Of a stretch of DNA of 64,000 nt, positions 42,050 to 52,581 are shown one piece after another (the first letter of the stretch is position 1; each line of letters begins with the position of its first letter). Both the position numbers and the translations under genes were made by a program. Origin of the DNA: Theobroma cacao (lineage: Eukaryota > Streptophyta > Magnoliopsida > Malvales > Malvaceae); the NCBI RefSeq assembly GCF_000208745.1, contig NC_030856.1, positions 186,931 to 250,930 of the forward strand, written 5' to 3'. A model generated the notes under the pieces. The model did no database searches. It was not told the DNA's origin and saw only the letters and a list, made by a program, of their open reading frames with translations.

Positions 42050-42595
42050 CTAAGCTTTAGCTTGATTGGCTCTGAATGTTTCCCCACTGATAAAAGAGCT
42101 GGAGCTACCAAGTTTATAAGATAAAAGAGCTGTAGGGTATGTAAAGCAGGATGCAAAAGTGCAGTTACAGCACAATTGCCAATAGTTTTCATTATCAAAA
42201 ACTTGGTGGTGTTCTATAAAATGTAACATTGATCTTTGAGCACTCCAATAAAATTGTACGATTGATGTGTAGGTACTGTTATCATAATCGTAAGTGTTTG
42301 CTGTGTCAATGTGCATTCAAGTTTATATGTACGAATAGATGAAGAAAATAGCTGTTGCTTTGCTGCTTCATCTCTCTGTTCGTCCCTCTCTCTTATCTTT
42401 ATAACACCCAACTCTAATAACCTCAATAGATGATAGCTACGTTTTCCTTCTTGATCTCTCTGACAATGATTCCAATGTATCATATACGATATTCATGTAC
42501 AAAATACAAAACATACGATAATCAATAAGATCATCTCATCTGAACAATAGAAAAAATCATTAAAGAATCATTGACATACCAAACGGATGAGTTTA
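42050..42595. other. Unassigned sequence between the LRR and RFS fragments
   Basis: There are open minus-strand frames at 42050-42316 and 42214-42483, overlapping in different frames. Neither shows a domain or repeat I recognise, so I do not call a gene. The sequence may be leftover from the gene fragments on either side. Confidence 0.4.
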
Positions 42596-42712
42596 TAAGG
42601 CATTGTCCGATGGGGCTAAGTTCGCTCCCATAGGTCTAGTCAAGATGTTCAGTTCAAGTGGGGCTATCAAGGAGTTGAAATATGAATGTGAAAAGCTTAC
42701 AACTATTGTCTT
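42596..42712 (+). pseudogene. Fragment of a raffinose-synthase-like (RFS/SIP) last exon
   Basis: The plus strand encodes LSDGAKFAPIGLVKMFSSSG then AIKELKY, matching the last exon of the GH36 gene at 52582-52958 ([20 protein letters not shown] then AIKELRY). Similarity stops after about 33-35 residues. No other RFS exon is nearby. The fragment is opposite in orientation to the intact gene. Confidence 0.8.
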
Positions 42713-42897
42713 GAAAGTATTATCACGCATGAATGTACTCTCCAGGGGAGCCCAATTTCAACATATTAGCGAGTGGGATGTTGACAAGAATTGAAGAAAG
42801 GAGATTGCGGGACAAGAATTGGATTCATTATGTGTTGGGGGTCAAAAAGATATCTAAAATATTCAGATAATATTGCTTTAATTTCATTATTACTTCA

Positions 42898-45800
42898 TTG
42901 TGAATTCTGATCGACCTATCTTAAATTACATACATTAAAGATAGAAGATTTTTCTTACATTCCTGTATATAGATAAGATTTTCCATATACATCAGGAGAA
43001 ATCTGAGAGAAGAGAGAATAGACCTCAGCTCCCGTAGAGAGTTGTACTACTCGTTAGGCTAGCTAACATGTGCGATGAATGATAGTTGCATAATAATTCA
43101 TCACTTCTTTCTTCTTGTCGGTTTAGAATTCTACTCCTAAGTAATACCACATTGCTCATTATCTGCAAAATCTATGACTGGTTCGATTAGTATGAAGCAT
43201 AGCTTAAACAATGACAGGCAGCAGCTATGAAAGCAAGACCAGCAAAGGAGAGAATCATATCAGGCAGGCAAAGTGAAGGCTCTCAAATCTCAACGGTAAC
43301 TAACCAGGAGGAAGGGTCTTCATGTACAAAGTAACTTGCAGACACTATCAGATAGCTGAAAAGAAGCATTAGTCCCTTGAAGTAATTGGCAGTTCCTTCC
43401 TGGAAACAACACATGGTGTAGGTTGAATTACATATTTAACAGAAGAAAGAATGATGGAGAAACATTGATAGACCTCTTCTCTGACTATCCCTTTGATTTT
43501 ACCATATTCTAGACTAGAACTCCAGTCTTCTCTCCTCAGAGTTAGTATATCTTTTTATTTATTCTTATTACTTTTTCCAGTTGGGTTCTTGATATACATA
43601 CCTGCATCAAGAAGGCTACAAATAGAACAGTCATGACCAGAGTTGCTGTCTCGAAAAGTTGAAAGTTTAAGTCCACCGGGCGCTCAAATATCCATCCGAT
43701 AACCACTAAAAAGGGAATCTGTGGTAAACAATAATACAAATTTCAGATACATGCTAGGCAAAAAGAACAACAACAGCAGATTTGCAGTAAAAACAAGATA
43801 AATGATCAAGCATTCAAATGATGCAACATGGGAACAACCCAAGTTCCCTGTATGAGCTACTAAAGCCCATGGTAGAGGGGCATCTTTGATCATTTCCTGA
43901 TACATCAGAAAGAAACAATACTGTTGTTTGACTTCTGAATGCACTACATGTTCACAAAGGAACTTTGTGAAATGAAAATCACCTACCAAAAACATGGAAA
44001 TCTGCGTTGATGACCCTATTGCTACTCCCAAAGACACATCCTGCAGAGAAATTCAATTAAACAGGAAACGATAAGCCGCAAAAATTTTCAGAAATGGAAA
44101 GAAAAATCCCTCACAAGTTTGTTTTTCATGGCAAACATGACTGAGGTTGTAACTGCTGCTGTGTTCCCACCTATAGGAAGCAAGATAACAGTAATAAAAG
44201 CGACTGGTACACCCCAAGCAAGGGATGCTCCCTGCAAAAACCAGCAAACAAGAAAAAGGTCATCTGTCTTGGAAGATAGATCAACAAAATATTTTAAAAA
44301 AAGGTGACCAGCATATATTACCTCTATGGCATCAACCAGATACTCTGAAAGGATAGAGATCGCAGCTGCCATAATTGCAAGCCAGATCGCTGATTCCCAT
44401 TTAGAGATCTCTGGGGCTTCTTCATCATCATCTAAGTCTCCGTTCTGACCTTCTTCCTGATTTCATACCATTTGTCAAACCTCTAACTAATACTATATCA
44501 AAAGAATGGAAGAGAAAAGAGAAAATCAACACTAGGGATGAAGGATCACCAGATCATTTAGATTCTTTAACTGGAAAACGATATAGGCAATATAGGCTGG
44601 AAGCATGACGCAACTACTAAATCTTGAGAGAGCCAACTCTGAGATCCCCAAATGCACTTCAGTGTGTGTGCTGTGGAGGAATGCTGGGAACAGTAGGCCC
44701 ATGACCGCCATCAACAGCAGTCCTGAATTGACAACAGCTGTTGGCTGCATGGAAGTTTAGCTCAGCTTTGGGATCAACAAAAAGTAAACAAAGGAACTGA
44801 AAGAAAAGCAGAAGGAAATGGCAATGTATTAACCTTGCTGAAAACCTGCTCCTTTCTAACAATCCCACCAAAGAAGAATGCACATCCCAGAACAAACAAC
44901 AGGTTTGACAGAAGTGAGCCAAGCAATGACAGCTGAACAACACGTATCTTTCCAGTTCTCAGTGCATAGATTGATATAATCAGCTCTGTTGCATTCCCGA
45001 ATGTAGCATTTAGAAGACCACCGACTGCAAATGTTCATCTCAAAATATCAACTACTACTTAAGGAACAAACTGAAGTTGGCCAGAAACTAGATGTGGATG
45101 TTTCTGCAGCAAGCACAGATATTGATGTGAGATCCTGTAGAACAAATAAACAATACCTGTAGGTCCACTGTAAAAAGCCAACTGCCTTCAATGAGAGCAA
45201 ACAAAAATTCAATGTTAGCTGCTAAACCAAACAACCTTTTCTGAAATTGGAAAAGAGTAATTTACAGGGAAAGAACATCAGAATCCTTACTCTGTAGTAT
45301 AACCTAAACGCTCAGCCAAAGGCATTATACCCAATAAGCCAAGAATAAAGACCCAACCCTGTGATCCAATTCAGCAAATATCAATGGCATGCACATTGCT
45401 GTACTACTCTATCAACAAACTAAAGTGTATGATACAAATAAAAACTTACATTCTGACCAGTCGTTTTCTGGACGACGATTGCTAGAGGCCCAAAGGGGAT
45501 CAGCAAGTTGAATTTCTTTGACAGAACTACAGTTTTTATACTTTTGTACACGCCTATCCCTCTACCACCATCTGGCAAACTAACAGAAAATGCTTGTTGT
45601 CGATCCACAGCATTAACAGAATGTCGAGCATCCCTTCCCAGGTTGTCATCAACCTCATGCGTGGCCCTGTCATCTAGTGATTGCATCTGCTACATCAAGC
45701 ATCAACCAGAGATTAGAAACCAACGCCACCTCAGCAACTCAAACTGCAGACTATGTATTGATTTCTGCACTAAAAAACTTACTTCAAGGTGGGATTTGAT

Positions 45801-46895
45801 CCCAAATATTTGCAGCTTGTAATCCATCTTCTTGTGTTTAAATTTAATAATACCAGGATTAGTTCCCTATCCCTATTGATTAAAGGAGCAACCCCTATTC
45901 ATTCGCTTCAGTTTCATGGTTTTTCAGTTCTCATCAATGTCTAACTTTTCATTTTTGAATATATAAGAATCATCACTCACTATCTAACGCAGATCATCAC
46001 GATTAACTTTCAAAAGAAACTCATCGAACATAACCAAAAACATAGCAAATATGCTGAAGATAATCCAATGATATTTCAAATCTAGTAAAAGGAATTAAAA
46101 CCAAGGTTCGCAACTGTAGTTACTAATTCTTCAATGGAAAGGTATTCAACAACATCAAATCAATCCTCTCGAAATGCAATCTTAAAGGTATAAATTAACT
46201 CCAAGCAATCAAAAAGCATGCATGTAAAAGCAAACAGTATAAGATTAACACAATCAAAGCACGAAGAACAATTGTTTTTCTTCTTTTTTTTCATCATTTT
46301 TGACAACTTCCTTTTCAAGTGCACAAATTGCAAGCCACACGTTTCCTATCATCACTCCTACTCCTACTCAAACTCAAACTCAAATCACACCCTAAAAAGA
46401 TCCACCCATTACCCTTACCTTGCTGACTTATTCAACCCATATGCAAAAGCCAAAGTGGAAAAACAGCAGTCTTTTTTTTTTTTTTTGGAAAGGCAGATCT
46501 AAAATAGCAGTCTTAGTCATGTTATGTACAATTATGAAAGAACAGACTACCGTAGCAAAGCAAAACCAGCAGCCGCATTTGCCAATGGCCATGCAGAACG
46601 TAGCATTTGCGTGGAACACGTCAATCAACTTTGCCACATGAAACATGAAACCAAACCTGCTTGTCAGATTTATGTTTTTACCTTCCTAAAGGATTCCACG
46701 TAGACCCTTCTGCTGGAACAAGAACACCTTGACGATATTGGACTAAACACATGTAAAACTGCCCTGTCCCACCGAGAATAGCTTTCTTGCTGCATGCACC
46801 AAGGTTCAAGGTGGTTTGCTTTTTCCTTCAGATATGAGAATGGGATGTCTTAAATCAAACTCCGAGCTAAACAGCAGAAACATGGTTTTAAAGTT
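42898..46895. repeat. Segmental duplication unit 2 (contains CAX copy C)
   Basis: Second copy of the 4-kb unit at 33715-37762, in the same orientation, with collinear exons, introns and flanks. Junctions: ttgtgaattctgatc at the left and ggttttaaagtt at the right, after which the two loci diverge completely. Confidence 0.9.
43283..45827 (-). CDS. CAX2/CAX5-like cation/proton exchanger with altered second ion site (copy C)
   Basis: Recent sister of copy B with the same eleven-exon plan: 45783-45827, 45450-45686, 45291-45358, 45157-45185, 44834-45024, 44550-44744, 44322-44456, 44115-44231, 43987-44040, 43602-43718, 43283-43399; 434 residues, no stops. It is one codon shorter than B in the acidic loop. 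The first repeat [10 protein letters not shown] is intact. The second repeat is [10 protein letters not shown] as in copy B, with Ala326 and Val327 replacing the Glu and His seen in copy A. It keeps FETATL where B has FKTATL, and it ends [12 protein letters not shown] by reading past the ancestral last donor. That B and C share the substitutions means they predate the duplication. A transport function is uncertain. Confidence 0.85.
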
Positions 46896-47695
46896 TGCAA
46901 TGTATTGCTCGAAGTCATGTTGCCTGACTTGGAGGCACAGCAAGATTAATTTCCTTGCACTTTTCATAGTCCGTATGGTGGACCAAAAACAAAAAAAAGC
47001 TGACAAAAAGCTAACTTTGGAAGCTTTTATCAGAAAGCAATTTGCATTGTATTGCAGTACTGACACGACTTTTTTTAAAGGTAAATTAAATGTTGTAATT
47101 TGCAGGTGCAAATCGGTTTGTTCAAGTCAGGGCGTCAAATCAATTACTTCATAATTCATGCGTTTGGTGTTCAAGAAATTCAATTTTTTTGCATTGAGTT
47201 ATTGACCAAAAGAAAAAGTTAGATATTTATCACAAGAATGGAACTCTCTGACATTACTTTTCATTGGTAGATTTCCAGTTGATTTATGCAAGTCAGTGGG
47301 CCATTGAGGAAGAAAGGGTTTGGGTAACCTTTTTGGTCGGTGAAGATTGTCCCATATGGAAATCAAACCACTGGTTGGAGAAGGACCTAAAGTTCCCGGC
47401 TTCCATTAGTTAGAGCAAGTAAAAATCAAGGGGGATTTTAATCCAAGCGGTATCTTGGGTATTGACCATAGATCGACGAGAACAATGAACTTCAACAAAG
47501 TTGTTTACTAAACAAATTTGTAGCTGTACTTTTAATCCAAAGCACATTCGTACAGATAAAAGTAAGAAACTATGAGTTTACAACATATACCAGCTCATTT
47601 CCATGTTACAGACAGATAAAAACAACACACAGGACACAACCCATGTGGGGAAGGGGAGAGAGCAGAGAACATGATTTGATTACACTTGTCAACCT
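45828..47695. other. 5' flank of CAX copy C and spacer to the oleosin gene
   Basis: The stretch 45828-46895 belongs to the duplication and probably holds the CAX copy C promoter. The stretch 46896-47695 is single-copy here and should contain the oleosin 3' flank. The ORFs on both strands around 46.8-47.15 kb show no recognisable family. No gene is called. Confidence 0.5.
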
Positions 47696-48115
47696 CTACT
47701 GGCTATAAGCATCAGGTGAATTCTGCTGCAAATACCCAGCCCAGTCCTTCCCTTGCTCCTTTACTCTATCACCAAACTCCGCCAATCTTCCTGTCATGCC
47801 ACAACCAACTCCCGCAGAGCCTCCGATCTCTCTGTACATCCATGCTAGAGTGGAGACACCCGCAAGAGCCATGGTCGCTGCAACGGCGAACCCAGCCAAG
47901 GCACCCGCAAAGACCAAGCCAACACAAAGCAGCAGAGGGCTGAATATGAATAGCAGAGGCGAGCTGATAACTAGCAATACCAGTGTTGCCATGAAGCTGA
48001 ACCCCATCATACCCAGAAGCGGTGCAGTCACTGCCACACCGGCCAGTGATGTGCAGACCATTGATCTGCCACTTACATTGTGGGTTTCACCTTGCTGTTG
48101 ATGGTATTCTGCCAT
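47696..48115 (-). CDS. Oleosin family protein
   Basis: A small structural protein of lipid-droplet surfaces: one exon, 139 residues. There is a short polar N-terminus (about 1-18), a long uninterrupted hydrophobic stretch (about 19-93) and a C-terminal amphipathic part (REIGGSAGVGCGMTGRLAEF, then DRVKEQGKDWAGYL). In the middle of the hydrophobic domain is a proline-knot-like motif: Pro53, five residues, Ser59-Pro60, three residues, then Cys64 where canonical oleosins have the third proline. Length and layout fit a small oleosin. A TATA box and an ABRE-like motif lie upstream. The closest alternative is a generic hydrophobic hairpin protein, but the knot and C-terminus favour oleosin. Confidence 0.85.
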   Translation of the reverse strand: MAEYHQQQGETHNVSGRSMVCTSLAGVAVTAPLLGMMGFSFMATLVLLVISSPLLFIFSPLLLCVGLVFAGALAGFAVAATMALAGVSTLAWMYREIGGSAGVGCGMTGRLAEFGDRVKEQGKDWAGYLQQNSPDAYSQ

Positions 48116-48177
48116 AATCTATGCTTTGTTTTCGTTTCCTTCGGTTTTGTTTTGCGGTGCTCATGGAGATTGGGTGG

Positions 48178-48184
48178 TTTTATA
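48178..48184 (-). promoter_or_regulatory. TATA box of the oleosin gene
   Basis: The minus strand reads TATAAAA about 63 bp upstream of the oleosin start codon at 48115. Position and sequence are typical for a strong plant TATA promoter with a short leader. Confidence 0.6.
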
Positions 48185-48281
48185 ACAGAAAGAGGTGAGA
48201 GAGACATGCTGCTTAGGTGTTTCTTGGAATCTGTGGGGGACGCTTTTACTCTTCCATTTGGCGGGTACGAGTCCATAAAAA

Positions 48282-48289
48282 GGACACGT
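48282..48289 (-). promoter_or_regulatory. ABRE-like ACGTGTCC upstream of oleosin
   Basis: The minus strand carries ACGTGTCC about 167 bp before the start codon. ACGTGTC is a known abscisic-acid response core, and oleosins are commonly seed- and ABA-induced. Function here is inferred from motif and context. Confidence 0.5.
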
Positions 48290-48592
48290 AGTGCTGGATT
48301 CAGGTTCAGTTTGCATGAGGTTACCAATGAGACACAGAGACAACAACTCCCACCATTTTCAATTAATGTATCAGTTCTTCCTAATTACAAATAAGTTGTT
48401 GAGGTCGCTACAAATAGATGCCTTGCAAGAAATCATATTTTGCTTCTCAGAGTGACAAAATAATAAATGGACTTGCCCTTGAAGGCATGAACTTAAAGAT
48501 TGGAGATCGATGCAGAACAAAACATGAGAACCGAATAACAAATCGATTTGTTCAACTAATCTTCCGAATATCCTTAGATGACTCTATAGCTA

Positions 48593-51546
48593 TCAGGATG
48601 TCTTTGCAACCTGAGGCAGCGTTTTCAGAAGGGACATTGATGGCCTCCTCACGGTGTGATTGAGCAGGAGCATGAGTGTCAAAAGGGTCAAAGCCCCTGC
48701 CTGATGTGCAGTGCCAAGTGAAACAGGCACATATGATAGAAGTGTTGATACACCTAAGGTTACCTACAAGAATGAAAAATAAAATATAAAGAGTTAATAT
48801 TGTGAACTATTCATGAAAAGAAATACTGGAATTGGGACTAACCAGTTTTGTTTAAACGAAAGAGAGTTAAAAACCATGGGGCAAACAATCACCTGCAAAG
48901 CAGCCATGCCTAGTGTGCTTCCAACCAAAGATCGAATGGCCGGATGGATGTCCAACTTTCTGGATGACCACCACAAAGCACTGATAGAGATTAAAGTGGT
49001 AGTTGCAAGGATACGGTGGTCAAGCTGCCAAAACGAAAAACATATATCTGTTATTGAAGTAGTTTTTCTCATTATTGTTATCAGTTATCAGGAGGGACAA
49101 TAGCCTTTTAAAACTGAAATTTTTATGCATAATCATTAAGTTTTAGCTGAGCATGAAACAATTGATGTAAAAATGAACAAGACGAACAATACCAAATCTT
49201 ATGTGACAATTCATTCCAGCTTTACAATTATATATGTTTCAACAGTTTATCCTGTATAAATTAACTGATGCCTGCGTTTAAATTCTATTCCTTTTTCTAA
49301 GAAATCATAAGAGCACCTAATGAAATCACCTGGAAGATGATGAAGCTCACTTGCTTATATACTCTAAGAGGTACTATTAGAGAAGACAAATTACCTGCAC
49401 TGTCGATGTATTCTCAAAGAAGTTGCGGATAAGTGGTTTCAACTTGAATACATCATCGGGAATCCATACATCTCCCATCTTTGGAAAAGTATTGTATGCA
49501 TGGCCCTGAAAATTAAGGCATACACAGACTGCACCTCAGCAAGGATCACAAAGATTTACGAGGTTATTGTGAAAGAAGGGGTACAAGAAATGAATTGAAA
49601 ATAGCTACATACAGCATCATTTCCTGCAACAAATGCTCCCGAGACCGCTGTAATGCCTACAATGAGGCTCAGTGGAATTGCGAGCCTCTTGACTTTGGCA
49701 GCCCCTTGAACCCAGGCTAATGATTCAGCAGGAGGTTCAGGCATTACAACAGAAAGGGCGGTCCAGAACAGGCCACTGTAAATGACAAATGCTGAAGTAA
49801 GATGAGCAGCAAGACGGTAAGGGCTCACTCGGGGCTCAACATATTCAGAAGGTGGCTCCTGTAGGAAGGAATCATCTATGCAGTGAACAATAGGAAGAAG
49901 CTAGAGAAGGAGAAGATCAAAATAGGAAGAAGCTAATTGCTTTTCACCTCTAAACCACTTTTGACCATCCACCAACCAATTAGACCCTGACCAGCACCAA
50001 GAGCAAAAAGAGCAGAGAGTCTTAGTCCAAGGCGCAGGGTAATATATCCCTTACGAAGAAAATATGAGAATGGCAAAGCAAACATGACACCTAGAGCTCT
50101 CCCCCACATTCGATGTGCATATTCCATCCAGTATATAAATTTAAAATCCTCAATACTCATCCCTTTGTTTACTCTGCATAGAAATGTTTATTAAACATAT
50201 AATAGCAGTTACAACAACAATTAATTCTAGCAAGAAATGATGGTAAAATCTAAGTTATGAGTACAAGTTTAGCTAAGGCTGCAAAGTACAAATATTACGA
50301 AGTGAAGCTACGATTATTGCAGCAAATATAGGTCATATTTTTGGTCATACCGCTTATATTCTGGTGACTGCTTGTATTTCTCAAACTCTCGTTGCCACTC
50401 CTCATCTGATAGAGGAGGAAGTCTCCCAGTGAATTTCCAGTCAGTCATTGAAAGCCCAGATCGAGTCAGCCGTGTGACACCACCTAGTACCACCATACTA
50501 AAGACCCAGGCAGCAGAACCAAAGAGCCATATGCCCACCATCTTCTGAGCACGCGGGCCTGCAGTTACTAGTAGTTTGAATCCCTCCTTTTCTGTGGCAA
50601 CAGAGGCCAAAGTGGACATATTCCTGAAAGATGGCACATGATGTCCCTGAAACAGTAAAAGAAGTTCCTTTTAATCACATTCACATAACCCTTGGAGCAC
50701 ATCACCATTGTCCTTTTAGATAATTTAAGAGAAAATCCACAGAAGAAACAACTTTCTTCAATTGAATATTAAAACTGCACTCTGAAACACCATTTTCACC
50801 TTCAAATACTTATGGTGGATAATAAAATCACAAATGTAGCCTCTCCATGTCCACAGCAAAGCTAAACACTCCGCGAGTGACAAGAATGCTTAAAATCCCT
50901 AGCTGTTCTCAGTTGTAATTCTTTAAATCAGAACCAGAGAATGCATCTTCAAATGATAGAATGAGTCAACGAATATGCTGTCATCTAATTCATATTTTGG
51001 TTCTAGGATGACTGCTCCCAATTTAAATGAATTCCCATCATTCATGCCACACTTCAACAGCTTTATTCAAACAAATGGTCCAAATCACTTGGTTTCCACC
51101 AAGACCATAATATATCAGTATCAAAGTCGACAAAAGAACTAACTTTCATTTGCTCAACAATAAAAGTTAACTCTTTTACTATAAACAACGAAAGAAATAC
51201 AAGAAAGACAGTTATCAATCCAATCCCATCCCTTTTTCAGAAAGAAAAAGCTACCTGCAATTGCTCCGTCCAAAATCTAAATAAAAGAGAAATCAAGACA
51301 AAAAGATACCCATTTCAACAAATCGAATAAAGAATCCAAATTGAGAAAGAAAAGAACCTTAGGCAGAGATCGAAAGCCATGAAAGCAGCTCCTTGCGACT
51401 GCATTGGCAGTCCAAGCAGAAGCAGAAGAAGAAGACGACGATGTAAAAACACGAGAGGAAGACGTTCCCTTGAGATTGGACGCTAAGCTATTGAGTACAG
51501 ATTTGTTCCTCTTCAGAATCGAAGCAACCGCTCTGCTCTGAAACAT
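48593..51546 (-). CDS. COX15: Cytochrome c oxidase assembly protein COX15 (haem A synthase)
   Basis: Inner mitochondrial membrane enzyme that oxidises haem O to haem A for cytochrome c oxidase. Seven exons: 51358-51546, 50351-50646, 49948-50173, 49613-49858, 49395-49505, 48893-49024, 48593-48763, giving 456 residues (Arabidopsis about 470). The N-terminal 63-residue exon is rich in Ser, Arg and Ala and low in acidic residues, as in a mitochondrial targeting peptide. The four haem-ligand histidines are in their usual contexts: EYAHRMWGR, RLAAHLTSAF, LDHRILATT and GTAHQAGAL. The conserved block VVLGGVTRLTRSGLSMTDWK is present, as is ALGAGQGLIGWWMVKSGLE. Membrane spans alternate through the protein as expected. 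All exon phases agree. Confidence 0.96.
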
Positions 51547-52581
51547 TTCCTGCGACCTTTCTCTCTCGCTGACTCTTAATTCTTAAAACCTGTGGGTTTA
51601 GGGAGGTTTTTCGACAAAACTGGTAAAGCTTGTCCTTTTAGTACAGGGTTTGGAGGATCCGTATCTGTTTTGTTGGTTTAACAACGGGTTGTCGGGTTGG
51701 CGGGTAATTTGGGTTGGTGGGTCCTCTTTGTATCCATTGATATTTCTAATATACATTTCCAAAAGGTGAAAACTTGATTTGTTACAGTATAATCTTTGAC
51801 GAATTCATATCATACCATATTGGGATTTCCATCATGTTTAAGATTTCCACCTCGTCCTCGAATTTTTTTTCTTTTTAATTTTAATCATATGATGAAAATG
51901 CTGAATATTTGAACATCTGGGATAGCAACAAAAGCTTCATTTTTATTTCTTTTCCTTTATATCAATCCAAAGATCAGCGCTTCACGTCTGGAATCAGCCT
52001 AAAAAAGTTTTGGTCTTTTTAGATTGTTGAGGTGTTAGAGATCAGAAGTTGGACTGTCAATTGCAATAGATGCACAGCTGCCGCTGGAATGCACCAACCA
52101 GCCTTACTTTTATTGGACTTGCAATTCATATTGATATCATTTTTTTATTTTACAATCCATTGATATCTGGCTGGAGTAGCCAAGGCCCTCTTTTTGCAGC
52201 TACAGTGTTCAAACCCCTTGCCTCACGTTCTCCTAGGAAATGCTGATGCAGAGTCTTCTGTAATATTCAGAAACTCCTTTTCCTCTCTTGTTTCAGGGAA
52301 CCAGTTGTTGATCAGCAAGTGTGATTGAATGAACAAAGAGAGAAGTAGCTCATATAGATCTGATTAGTACAAAATTATCTTGGTGAAACCGGCATGATGC
52401 AAGAGAACACATGCAGAGAATAGCTACATGCATTGCCTCCTTATTCCATGCTATGAATCTGAACCTTTTACACCATGACCAACTCAATGGCAACCTGCCT
52501 TGTTTCCTTCTAAGACGTGGGCCCCTCCAAGTGCAAATGACTTTCTAACCTCCTACTAGTGCAGAGCAAAGAATCAGGTCA
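51547..52581. other. Spacer between COX15 and the RFS1-like gene
   Basis: Contains the COX15 promoter and the 3' flank of the GH36 gene, both on the minus strand. AT-rich, with no ORF or repeat worth naming. Confidence 0.6.

Noticed and set aside
42050..42483. Overlapping minus-strand ORFs between the gene fragments
   Set aside because: No recognisable domain, overlapping in different frames, in a fragment-rich region; insufficient support.
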